From Tritrichomonas musculus (Eukaryota; Parabasalia; Tritrichomonadida; Tritrichomonadidae): a stretch of 64,000 nt of DNA. Below the pieces are notes generated by a model. That model had not been told where the DNA came from. It saw only the letters and a program-made list of their open reading frames with translations, and did not search any database. A program made the position numbers and the translations under genes. The stretch is taken from positions 1,798,001-1,862,000 of the forward strand of contig JAPFFF010000003.1 of assembly GCA_039105265.1 (NCBI GenBank). Direction: 5' to 3'. Each line of letters begins with the position of its first letter. Position 1 is the stretch's first letter. Below are positions 34,508 through 45,123 of the stretch, piece after piece.

Positions 34508-36170
34508 ACGGCTTCATTTTTGGACCAAGATGAGTAAAAAGTTGGTCCATTTTTTTGAGAGAAAAACGATCAAAATTTTCAAAATTCTTTTCATTGTATA
34601 AAATTTCATACATACTAAAGAAGTGAAAGCAAAAAAGAGTATAATGACATTATTTTTTAATAAATAATTTATTTTATTAAGCTCTCTTTGTTTTTTTTTG
34701 GTATAAAAATGTATTTTGGACCAAATAATCTAAGAAAGTGATTTAATGATGCGCGCAATCTAGTGTTTTAATTGATTAGTTGGTAATATAAGCATTTGCG
34801 CTTCGTTTGATTCATCTTTTTGAACAAGATATTTAAAAAATATTTTACATTTGCTATAAACTTAATTAGCTTAGTAATTATATAAGCAAGCCAGTACTTC
34901 TAATATTTTAGGCAAATAATAAATACTTGCGCAAATATAAATCTTTCGAAAATGATTCTTTTTAATAAAATTTTATATTTATTATTAGCATCAGGGATGG
35001 AAATCGAGTACGAGTAAAGAAAGGCTACTCGAAAATTTTTCTTACTCGAGTAAGCCTCGTACTCTATATTACTCGAGTAAACTCGAGTAAAAAAACCGTT
35101 TTTAAATTTATTTTTACTCGTCTTTACTCATGCTATTCAATTATAACTTATTTACTCGAGTTTACTCGTAATCACTGGTTCGACTCCCATTTTTTTTTTT
35201 TTTTTTTTTTTTAATAAAAATAGTTTTTAGAATACATTTCAAAAGCTTTTTTATTTATTTACTATACAAATGATAAATACTAAAAAAAATAAGATTTTAA
35301 TTACTTATTGATGGTATTCTTAATTACAATAAATTTAATTCCAAATTGAATTAAAGCAATCTTTTTACAAACTTTACTTTGGTTTATTAAATTTATGAAT
35401 AAAATGATTGTATATGACACAAAATTTCATTAAAACATATATATTTACATTTGAACATAAATTATTTTGATTTATTTAAATAACCAAAAGTAGATAAGAA
35501 ATAAAAATATTTTAAATAAGATAAATAAGCTTTTTATTTTATACAAAAATACTTTATTATTAAATAATCCATTTTACTCAGAGTAATTGACAGAAAATAC
35601 TCGAAAATGATGAAATGTGAATTAAAAAATTTCACTCTCGAGTAGACGGTTTACTCGAACATTTTCCCGAGTAAATTTCGAGTAGAAACCGTTTATTTAC
35701 CCGAGTTTACTCGAGTTACTCTTTTACCATCCCTGATTAGCATATGAATTTGTATTCAAATTTTTGAATACTTTTATACTAAAATATCTCAGAATATTTT
35801 GGACCAAAGAAAAAAGATTTTTTGGACCATGTAAACTTATTAAAATAGCATGTAAAGCATTCAAAAACTGGAAAATCGGTTTTTTTGGACCAAAATGTAA
35901 AACTATTTAGACCAGGCGAATTTTTTTTAGACCAAGGCGAAATTTTGACGAAAAAAATGTAAATTTTCTATCAATTTTTTGAGAATTTTTAGCTTGGTAG
36001 CTTTGAAAAAATAGTTCAAAAAGTTATTCAAAAAAATAAAATTTTAGAGGAAAAAAAAAGAAAAAAATATATGATTTCATTTCATTTTTTTTGGTAAAAA
36101 TTTACAAAATTTTAATAAGGTCCAATGGACCAAAAAAATAGTCCGTCCAAAGGTCCAAAAATTAAGCCAT
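34508..36170. mobile_element. Mutator-like nonautonomous element with nested insertion
   Basis: The ends are inverted repeats (a[c/t]ggctt[c/a]atttttggacc) and both sides carry the same 10-bp target duplication atcaagttgt (34498-34507 and 36171-36180). Duplications of 9-11 bp are typical of Mutator-like elements, which are abundant in trichomonads. The inside repeats tttttggacc(a) motifs in both halves and has no coding frame. A 744-bp hAT-like element sits inside, so the original length was about 0.9 kb. Confidence 0.8.
34992..35735. mobile_element. hAT-like MITE nested in the Mutator-like element
   Basis: It starts cagggatgg and ends ccatccctg, with an exact 8-bp target duplication attagcat (34984-34991 and 35736-35743). 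CAGG ends and 8-bp duplications are the hAT signature. Both arms are full of actcgagt motifs, which give extended inverted similarity. There is no coding frame. Confidence 0.85.
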
Positions 36171-36400
36171 ATCAAGTTGTTAAATTTATATTATACTTTT
36201 TTTGTAGTATCCTTTTATATCAGATTTTTTTTTGAAAATTTTAATAATCTATTATTATAAATGATAGATATACCGTTGCATCTCTTTTTGTGTAAAATAA
36301 TTCCCAAATTGATTAAAAATGCATCAAATTGATATTAACCAAAGAGAAAATAAAAACATTTTTTTAAAATATATTTGTTTTAATAATTCAAAGGCTATTT

Positions 36401-36754
36401 GGTTCCCCCTAAAAAAAAAAAAAAAAAAAATAGGAGGAATAGGGGGAGGTCAAATTTTGTTAATATTTTTACGGTTTGCCAATTAAATTGACCTTTCCCC
36501 CTAAGGGGGATTAGGGGAAATAGGGGGAGGCCAATTCACGGATTTTTTGAGGTGAAAAATTAACCATTTAGATCATAAAGATATAATTTTTTCAAACAAA
36601 AATTGTATTAATAATAAGAATCTTATTAAGAATTTTTAATAAAATTTCAATTATTTTTATGTATTTTTAAATAAAATTTTAATTCAAATTTTCCCCCCTA
36701 TTTTTTTTAGGGGAAATTACAAAAAATCTTCCCTCTCGTAGAATTAGGGGAACC
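36401..36754. repeat. C/G-run element with ggttcccc(c)taa ends
   Basis: Several ccccct/aggggg runs, unusual for this AT-rich DNA, lie between ggttccccct at the left and agggaacc-type sequence at the right. It may be a small foldback or MITE. No target duplication could be seen. Confidence 0.4.
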
Positions 36755-36981
36755 GCGTGATAGTTAAATGAGATTTAAAAAAATTAAAGATAGGGGCAAT
36801 CTACATCACCGTTAAAAATGTAAACTCAATTTTTTAATGTTTACCTCTTTCTCAATTTTGATAAGAATGAAAGCAATTTCATTCAATATTTGTGAATAAA
36901 AAAAAATTCAATATATTTTTTTGAATTTTTTTGAGAATAATTGTGAGATAAATTAATCGGTAAATTTTTGAGAATAAATTT

Positions 36982-36986
36982 TCATT
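36982..36986 (+). promoter_or_regulatory. initiator-like motif of the Tc1 transposase
   Basis: TCATT lies with its A 21 bases before the transposase ATG. This fits the trichomonad initiator TCA(+1)Y(T/A), so the transposon carries a host-style start site inside its own boundaries. Confidence 0.5.
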
Positions 36987-37004
36987 ATTTTTCAAAGAAA
37001 GAAG

Positions 37005-38096
37005 ATGAAAAAAGGTCCTCTTTCAGAAGTAGAAAAAGTTAAAATTCTTACAAGTATCGCCTCTCTTCACTCACCTAAATACAAAATGATAGGTGAAGCA
37101 ATGAATAGAAGTCCAGAAACAATTAAAAAATTCAACTATCAATATCAAAAAACGCAACAATTGTTCCCTCAAAGAGGAAGGCATCCGATCATTGACACAT
37201 GTATAAAAGAAGGAATTATAGGCTCTGTTCAAGCCTTCCCTCTGCAAAAATTAGAAGATATTTCTGATGATTTTCAAGTTTCACCATCTAAGGTGAAAGG
37301 AATACTTAATGAAAATAAAATTGATTACTTTACTCAAACTCCCATTGTAGGCCTAGATGAACCTCACAAAAATGCGCGCATTCAATTTTGCTCAAAATTT
37401 GCATATCTGAATTATTTTGAGATGCCAAAAATTATTTTTACTGACGAATCCACGGTTCGCGTTGATGAAAAGAGTGGAGGAATATGGTGCGAACGTGGAT
37501 TTCATCCTCAGGAGGAGCTTTATGTCAAAAATGCCCATCCACCCTCAGTTATGGTCTGGGGTGGAATAGGACCATTTGGCTATAAAACTCCTCTTTTAAG
37601 ATTTTTGGGGAGAATCAATTCTAAAAAATACTGCGAATCGTTAATCTCTAACAACATTTTTGCAGATATCAAAAATCATTTTGGAGATGAGTGGATATGG
37701 CAGCAGGATAATGCCCCATGCCACTCATCTCGGTATACAAAGCAAGTTTTGCAATCGATCTTCCCTTCTCAACTCGACTGGCCAGCAAAGAGCCCAGACT
37801 TGTCTCCAATAGAGCAAGTCTGGGATTTGATAAAGTCGAAGCTGAGAGGAAGGAAGTTTCCTGATAGCGATTCGCTGTATAATGCTTTATGCCTTGCTTG
37901 GTGGTCAATCACAGAAGAGGTTATTCACAATTTTCATTCGTCGTTTTTAGCTCGATGCCAAACTTGTCTAACTCATTCGGGCAACTGTTTAAACGGAAAC
38001 TGGAAAGAAGTCCATGAAAGACATAACCTTTATCGAACCAAACTTCAATTTGTAACAAATACATTTAATAATATTCGTTATCCAATTGAAATTTGA
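37005..38096 (+). CDS. Tc1-type transposase (DD34E)
   Basis: Cut-and-paste transposase of 363 aa that inserts at TA. An N-terminal helix-turn-helix region (about 1-110) is followed by the DDE core: Asp147 in IIFTDEST, Asp235 in WQQDNAPCH and Glu270 in SPDLSPIEQVWD. Exactly 34 residues separate the second Asp and the Glu, the DD34E spacing of true Tc1 elements. The frame is unbroken, all three catalytic residues are present, and the length is normal. The start is the first ATG after the initiator-like motif. It is the only gene of the element. Confidence 0.95.
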   Translation: MKKGPLSEVEKVKILTSIASLHSPKYKMIGEAMNRSPETIKKFNYQYQKTQQLFPQRGRHPIIDTCIKEGIIGSVQAFPLQKLEDISDDFQVSPSKVKGILNENKIDYFTQTPIVGLDEPHKNARIQFCSKFAYLNYFEMPKIIFTDESTVRVDEKSGGIWCERGFHPQEELYVKNAHPPSVMVWGGIGPFGYKTPLLRFLGRINSKKYCESLISNNIFADIKNHFGDEWIWQQDNAPCHSSRYTKQVLQSIFPSQLDWPAKSPDLSPIEQVWDLIKSKLRGRKFPDSDSLYNALCLAWWSITEEVIHNFHSSFLARCQTCLTHSGNCLNGNWKEVHERHNLYRTKLQFVTNTFNNIRYPIEI

Positions 38097-38979
38097 AATA
38101 AACGATCATTTTTATACAAATTCTCTGAATTTTTATAACTTTTTCTTAAATATGATTATAAAAAAAATCTTTACCTCTTTCACAAATATTTGTGATTTTA
38201 TTTACAATTTATTTCACCTCTTAATTGAATTTTTTTAATAGGAAAAATAATGACGATCAAATACCTAAACAAAAGTACTCAAAAAAATTCAAAAAAATAT
38301 ATTGAATTTTTTTTTATTCACAAATATTGAATGAAATTGCTTTCATTCTTATCAAAATTGAGAAAGAGGTAAACATTAAAAAATTGAGTTTAAGGGTGCC
38401 CAAATTGGATATTTTAACCGTTTTTTTGGATTTTTTTTTTTTTAAAATTTTGGAGAACGGTTTTATTTTGAATTACTATTTAAGTTGCCAAAATAATTAA
38501 AATTCTTTTATTTATTGAATTCATATTTATTCCATTTATTTTAGAATAATAAATCAGAACTCTAGATGTGTTCATTTAATGCAACCAAGTTTAAAGATTA
38601 TGTTATGTTCCCCATAATTAATAAGATTTTAAGTAAATAATTACAAATAAATTTCTAAGCATCGGTAAAATCTATTAAATATATAAACTGTGAAATGAAC
38701 CACTGAAAATATACTAGTTTTTGAATAATCCATTATATCTTGCTAAAAATTTTATTAAAAATCATTTAAAAGATTTAATAAATATATAATGTTAAAAATA
38801 TATTTATTTAAATTATATATTACAAATTAATGATTATTTCATTTATCTTTGGAATATAACATTTAATTCTTTCGATTATTTTTGATTTTAACTTTTGGAA
38901 TTGGATTAAACATTAAATATATAAATTAATCAAGCCAATGTTTTTAACAAGTTTTAATTATTTCAATAGTTTTTAAAAC

Positions 38980-39229
38980 TGATGATCATAAAATTTCGGT
39001 TTAACGAAAATTTAAATGAAAATGCATCTAGACTATAGTTATACAATGGAATTACTAATGTTTAACCCGAAGACATTGTAATTCTATTTCTGACTTATAA
39101 TATTGCAAATATTATGATTTTAATTTCAAAATATCTGATTGAAATTATCCTATAAACATTAATATAATGTGAATAAACATAATATATATTTTAAATTAAG
39201 TAAATATAATATTTTGTTGAGATAAAAAT
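38980..39229 (+). repeat. diverged dispersed repeat, copy Y
   Basis: The partner of 33672-33913 in the same orientation, separated by 5.3 kb that contains the Mutator-like and Tc1 elements. Confidence 0.65.
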
Positions 39230-39278
39230 ATTTTGCAGGTATCGATGAAAATTGTAAACGGTAATGTTAGAGGTTTTT
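39229..39278 (+). repeat. short repeat shared with 52.2 kb
   Basis: About 50 bases (ataaaaatattttgcaggta, then aaattgtaaacggtaatgtt) recur in the same orientation at 52231-52290. The part aaattgtaaacggt...tag.gg.tttt also resembles one end of the 1.3-kb element. Confidence 0.75.
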
Positions 39279-39444
39279 ACATTTCTCAGAGGATGGTGAA
39301 CCATAGATCTGCTCGTTAGCTGGTTTCCAAATTAAGAGAGTTTAAACATATTCATATGTGTTATAAAATTGCATACTCAGCAATTAAATCCTTCTATACG
39401 TTTTGGAGTTTTCATTCAAATCGGAAAATCCCTTTTCAAATTTT

Positions 39445-39550
39445 AGTATTGAAATCGTGTTTTCTCTCAATTTATAAGTATTGAAATTGTGTTTTCTCTC
39501 AATTAAAAGTATTGAAATCGTGTTTTTTCTCAATTTGTAGTATTGAAATA
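39445..39550. repeat. 31/32-bp tandem repeat, 3 units and a part
   Basis: Units start at 39445, 39477, 39508 and 39539 and read agtattgaaatcgtgttttc followed by tctcaatt. Noncoding. Confidence 0.85.
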
Positions 39551-39725
39551 TTTTTTATATTTATAAATTGATATAAACTATTCTCAAAATTTATTATATC
39601 AAAGATTTGTTGGAAATAATAAATATCCCAACATTTATTGAAAGAAAATTTATAATTATTTTAATATATAATTATTTATATATGCTTGTATTATCTATAA
39701 ATTTGATTTACATAAAATTAGTATA

Positions 39726-41035
39726 TCACAAAAAACCCCCTAAAAAACCGTTTACAATTTTTTACGGCGCTAAAAAACTATTCCTAACAAAATACCTCTA
39801 TTCTTTTTAATACATTTGATATCCAGCAATTATTATTCAGATCATAAATAATAATTTTATTGAACTATTTCTTTTGATTTTCTGTTTCAATGAGTATAAT
39901 TTTGATATCAAATGTAGGGTTTGCTCTGATATAAAGCATTTAATTTGTGCATAAAGCAAAATTCTGTTTTTGTTTTTTGTTTCAGTTTTTGCCCCAAAAA
40001 GTTACTTGATCATCATCTTTTAAAAATCTTTTGAAAATCAAAATTCATTCTATTGGCTTTGCTTATTTGATTTAGCGTTATTAGTACAGTTTTATTTATT
40101 AAAATGATTACATTTAAAGTGCTAGAACATAAAATGATTTTTTTATTTTTTGTTTAATTACTATTTCATTTTTACAAAATATAAAATATTTCTGTTATTT
40201 TCATAAAAAAACAAATAATTATATTATTTAATGCTTTTTTATGAGAAATATTAAAAATAGATTAAGATATTCGATCAATATAAATTTTTTTTATTTTTGA
40301 ATAGTTTATTTCATTTTGAACTTTTTTAACAGATATTTTTAAAAATGGATAGTTTAAATCAAATGATATTCTTAATTGATATTAAAAAAATATTCCTTGA
40401 ATTTCTTTTCAAAAATAATAATTTTCATGATTTGAAGTAAATAAATGCATAAATATATTTATAATATAAAAAACTGGTTATATAAAAATAGTTAACTTAA
40501 AAGTTTTTTATTTTAGAAAAAATAAATCTTACAATTTCATTGAAATATTGAGAGTTTTTTGTAGGAAAAACGTATTTTATTGTATGCAATTATTTTAAAT
40601 TGAGAGTTTTTTGTAGGAAAAACGTATTATTTTGATAAGAGAATGAAAAGTTATTAAAAATAAAATATATTAAAAATAGTAAAATATATATTAATTATAA
40701 TAATTTATATATTTATTTGATACTTAGTACGATAAAAAAAATATATCAAAATATTAAATATTGCTTAAAAATTGTTGATTATTATTAAAAATTGCCCAAT
40801 AATAGGAAAATGAAAGTTTTAATCTTGAAAATATAAATAAATGTTTATATAAAATGTTTATAGATAGATTAATTGTCAATATCAAAAAATATGATTTTCG
40901 ATGTAGTTATATATCCAGACAGGATCATTATTCTCTTTTGAGGTTATATAATATTTTAATCAGTATTAATAGCTAATAATTAATACACCATTATATTTTC
41001 GATTAGTCACAAAAACAGAAATTTAGGGGGTTTTT
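39726..41035 (-). mobile_element. 1.3-kb nonautonomous element, copy 2 (inverted)
   Basis: Reverse-complement relative of 30806-32131 along its whole length. The flanks give a likely 5-6 bp target duplication, (t)atcac, on both sides, which supports transposition as a unit. The ends read aaaaaaccccctaaa and tttagggggttttt. Confidence 0.8.
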
Positions 41036-42756
41036 ATCACAATGAAAATATTTTCCAAAATCACAAAATAGCTTATATCAATTATATTAAATTCATAACT
41101 ATTGTAAATCAATAATCTATGAATAAAAATCAAAATATATTTTGAATTTATTTAGAAATCTGTAAATAAAATCTCAAAAAAAAAAAAAAAAAAAAAAAAA
41201 CAATTAAAAAAACTTTGATAAAATACAGGCTGCGCATTTCAAATCGGCCCTTTTACAGTTTCAAATCGGCCCTTTTTTTTCTTGTGAAACATTTCAATTG
41301 CTATTTGGTCCTAAAAAGTTAACTGATCATCAAAATTAACGGATATACAGTTTCAAATCGGCCCAAATAACGGATATTTCTGTTTCAAATCGGCCCATTT
41401 ACAGTTTCAAATCGGCCCAAAAAACGATAGGAGTAGTTTTTTTGACCAAATAGCGACAGTTATGCACGTTAAAATGATTTTGATTTTTTTTGAATGATAT
41501 GCAGTTTCAAATAGGCCCTTTTTTTTGCCTTTTTCACCTATAACTGCTTTTTTCGCCTATTACGGATATATGTAACAAGAAAAGTAATATCATAAATGAT
41601 ATTTCGTTTTGTATTTTATAAAATTATTATCTATATAGTAATATGAGATCGATATTATTTTTTCTTTAATTGATTCCAATTTTCAATAGTTATTATCTTA
41701 GACTTAAAATATGATGAGACGATCATGCTTTCACCTTTTTAGATTTTATTGACCTTGTTATTTTTAATTCACCTTTTTTGTTAGATTTCCTTGAAATACA
41801 AGAAGAGTATATTTAAATATATATAATTAATTAAATAATAATTATATATTATTTATGATCTTTTACATAAATAATTTTAATTTCAAGATATTCATTTATT
41901 ATCTATCATATCACCGATATTATGACACTTAATAAATGTAGTTTCAAATCGGCCCTTTGTGGTTACATTTTTTGGAGATTTCTCAAAATTGCAGTTTCAA
42001 ATCGGCCCATTTGCACTTTCAAATCGGCCCAAATAACGTATTATTTCAGCACCTATTTTGAGGCTTTAAACTGTATTATCTTCCTTGTTTGTACTTTATA
42101 TACATCTAAAATGAATTTTCTGAGAATAAAAGAATAATATGATAAAAAAACTAGTGATTTGTAATAAATGATATTATATCAGATATTTTTATAATTTTTT
42201 TGATGATTATTTTGGTTAATTATATTAGAATGAGTACTGAATAATTAGTTTTTTTGCAGATTTTATTTAAAAACTATTTTACATTTATGCAAATACATAT
42301 TCTGATAATAAAATGAGTTGATAAAAAAGAAAAAAATAAGCATAATTATAATCTTTACATGTATAATCAGTTAGGCTTAACTTTTTGTTCTTCATAATGT
42401 CAAAAAAAGACCAATGAATACAATGAAAATTGAAATAATTTTCTTGTAAGTATGTTTAGTAAAAAAAAATGAAAAAAGATACTTATAAATTGATGAAAAG
42501 ATATTTATTAATGATGTAGCTGATTTTCTAAAGGACAAATGCATATTATTGGATTAGAATTTTAATTAAAAAATGTCTTTTGGAATGTACTTAAATCAGA
42601 TAATTTTTTTGGATGCGATTCAATCTGACTTGTAATTGTTGTTTCATTAATAATTAATGATCGAATATCATGAATAAAACTGGATAAATTAATGCGTAAA
42701 AAAATATAATCATTGACATTATCATTTGATTCATATGCTTTAAAAATAAACAAAGA

Positions 42757-43137
42757 TCATAAATCATCAGATATTGAATTCATGAAATATAAAAAAAACT
42801 CGTTAATATCTTGAACACCATCAGGTAAGACTTTTGATCCTTCCCATCCTTTCCATTCTTTAAAAAAATTATTAATTGAAATACTATTTGACTTATTTGA
42901 ATAAAATGTATCATATATATCTTTGAGTAATTTTTCATTTATATTGGTTAATGGGTGAGATGAAATATAATCAATAAAATCTGGACAGAGAAAAAGTAGT
43001 TGTAGTAAAGATATCGCATAGCATTTGTTGTCGGTATTATTAATTCCTCTGAAAACATGATAATCTATATCTAAATTTGCTTGTTCTATTGCAGCTAATC
43101 GTTGTTTGAGTAATTCGGGGTTCCTTCGTTCTGACAT
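42757..43137 (-). CDS. USP-type deubiquitinase-like fragment (126 aa)
   Basis: The frame begins MSERRNPELL and contains FRGINNTDNKCYAISLLQLL, which resembles the Cys box of C19 ubiquitin-specific proteases (GL.N.GN.CY.NS.LQ) with the catalytic Cys in place, and DGVQDINEFFLYFMNSI, which resembles the following QQDAHEFL..LL box. Only the first third of a usual catalytic domain is present; the His box is absent. The frame ends at a TGA (42757-42759) and stays open in the same phase for another 63 codons down to 42562, so it may be a recently shortened gene. It lies inside the 3.9-kb element between two groups of 14-bp motifs. It may be a working small protein, a ubiquitin-binding decoy or a remnant. 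Confidence 0.65.
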   Translation of the reverse strand: MSERRNPELLKQRLAAIEQANLDIDYHVFRGINNTDNKCYAISLLQLLFLCPDFIDYISSHPLTNINEKLLKDIYDTFYSNKSNSISINNFFKEWKGWEGSKVLPDGVQDINEFFLYFMNSISDDL

Positions 43138-43335
43138 TTATTTGTAAAATAGTTTTATAAAATTTAAAAGTTTTATGGTGAAAAATTGACCATTTCCCCA
43201 TCGTTACTAACTTGCAGTTTCAAATCGGCCCCAAATTTGCAGTTTCAAATCGGCCCAAATAACGGTTTTTCGAGAAAATCAAAATTTGAGTTAAAAAAAT
43301 ACTAAATAACTTATATAGATACCTCGTTAAATATA

Positions 43336-44795
43336 GTTGGTGGACATAATTCTGTTTTGGAGACATAATTATGTTTTCACATCATTTCTATATATTCAAA
43401 TTGGACTTTTAAAAAAACAATTGTAGAACAATTAATATCATATTGGATACATTCTATTCCCCGATTTTCATTCACTTTTATCAAACTAAATTTGATCAAA
43501 AATATGATATCGAATTTCTAATTTCTGAATATTTTTTTATTATTTGAAAAAAATTATAATTTACTTTTCATCTATAATTAAAATGTATCATTATTATTTA
43601 TTGAAATAAAATAGATAATTAGAAAAAATGGTTTCATTTTCATTTCACTACTCAAAAAAACTCATTTCATATCACATTTCATTCTTTTACAATAAAAAAA
43701 AGGTTGTTTTAATTTGCTCTAACATAGTTATTATTTTAGAATATAATGTATATATTATATTTTAGAAAAAAATTTATTGAAATAATAATTATATAAAAAG
43801 AAAAAGTGTTTTCAAAATATGACAAAAATCATTCATACAAAATTACTAATTTTGAAAAATGAGTTTATTTTATTTCAAATTAGATGCAGTATTAATCATC
43901 TATATGATGCATATAATATATTAAATATAATAATATGGTTGAAAAAGAATCAATCTTGGAAAAATTTCATTTTTCTTTTTTTCATTCAAAATCATTCATA
44001 AATCACTCATGCATAATTGATATGATTTCAGAATTACATTATTTGATAACACATACAATGAAATATATTATTAATCCTCTAAAAATCATTGTTGTCCATC
44101 AAGATTTCAGGTTTTTCTAAGAAATATACAAATTTCACTTTTTTATTTTTTCTATTATAATAGCATTAAAAATAGCAATTAATCAATAAATATTAGGTAA
44201 GTATAGAAGAACTATTAAAATAATGAAAATAATTTCTCAATGTCTAAAATTGAAAGTCTTTATAAGTTATTTCAGAAGTTACTTTTTTTCATTAAGGTAA
44301 TAGATCTTGAGTAGAACCGCCAATTTTATTCTTTCAATATCATTACACTATATGCATTATATCAAATATTTAAATAAAAATTTAAAAGTTTTTATTTTTT
44401 ATTGGAAAAAAACAAAAAAGTGATATGATTTTTAACTTTATTTTGTGCATCAAAATTTTCTTATATGAAAGTTTTTAGATATCAATTATCTGACAAAATT
44501 ATATCATTACTGATTATGAATTAATGATATTATTATTAAATCCCAAGTTTCAATTATTGAGAATAAAATAAGCATTTTGACTTTTTTTTACATTAATGGC
44601 AAAATTTCATATAAATCACAAATATAATAGCTCATTTAATTAAATAATGATGTACATAAAATACATTAATAAAGTATATAATATTATCAAATTATCTTTA
44701 AAAAGTATTGAGAAAAATGTGTTTTATTTTTGTGTACCATTCAAAAAGTTGAGCAAACATGATTATGTCCCAAAAACATAATTATGTCCACCAAC
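43336..44795. mobile_element. 1.46-kb TA-flanked element nested in the 3.9-kb element
   Basis: Inverted ends of about 40 bp (gttggtggacataatt.tgtt and a second gacataat.atgttt block) with about six mismatches, flanked by TA (TATA on both sides). This suggests a nonautonomous Tc1/mariner-group element. Only short AT-rich frames inside (for example near 43819-44120), none convincing. Confidence 0.7.
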
Positions 44796-45123
44796 TATAT
44801 ATTAATAAAATTGTTTTTATTTTATTTGATACCTGAAAAAATATCATAATTTCAAATTTTTTTTAAACTTTTCTTTTATAATTTTTTATAAATTATGGGG
44901 TTAATCAATGGTAAAAAATACGAAAAAAATATAAAATTTAAATTTTCAAAAAAGATATATCAAAACAAAAATAAGATTTTACCCTTTCAAATATTCTAAG
45001 ATATCTGTCCAACGGATCATATCATCAGTTAACTTTTTAGGACCAAATAGCAATTGAAATATTTCACAAGAAAAAAGGGCCGATTTGAAACTGTAAAAGG
45101 GCCGATTTGAAATGCGCAGCCTG

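Larger units (their letters stand above)
36823..38390 (+). mobile_element. Tc1/mariner transposon, looks complete
   Basis: A 1568-bp element with 113-bp terminal inverted repeats (36823-36935 and 38278-38390) that are identical base for base, flanked by the TA duplication at 36821-36822 and 38391-38392. It holds one uninterrupted transposase gene. Identical repeats and an open gene point to a very recent insertion. Confidence 0.95.
38391..39725. other. intergenic with old repeats
   Basis: No gene seen; the short frame near 39607-39810 is AT-rich and runs into transposon sequence. It contains repeat copy Y, a short repeat shared with 52.2 kb and a 31/32-bp tandem repeat, each listed separately. 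Confidence 0.5.
41226..45123. mobile_element. 3.9-kb CAGG-ended element with cargo (hAT-like)
   Basis: The ends are inverted repeats of about 100 bp (41226-41327 and 45024-45123), starting caggctgcgcatttcaaatc, with few mismatches. A 7-bp direct duplication taaaata flanks both sides. Thirteen copies of a 14-bp motif tttcaaatcggccc (one with a mismatch, two inverted in the right end) are spread over the left 2 kb and the right end, like the subterminal binding sites of hAT transposases. There is no transposase. It carries a ubiquitin-protease-like frame and has a 1.46-kb element nested inside. The family call hAT-like is tentative. Confidence 0.75.

Noticed and set aside
35171-35190. tRNA T-arm-like ggttcgactccc followed by a T run
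   Set aside because: The stem does not pair and there is no acceptor, D or anticodon arm; it lies inside a hAT-like MITE.
39607-39810. 67-codon frame before the inverted 1.3-kb element
   Set aside because: It runs across the element end and is Ile/Leu/Tyr-rich by base composition only.
43819-44120. Two short frames inside the nested 1.46-kb element
   Set aside because: Their composition follows the AT-rich background and they show no domain.
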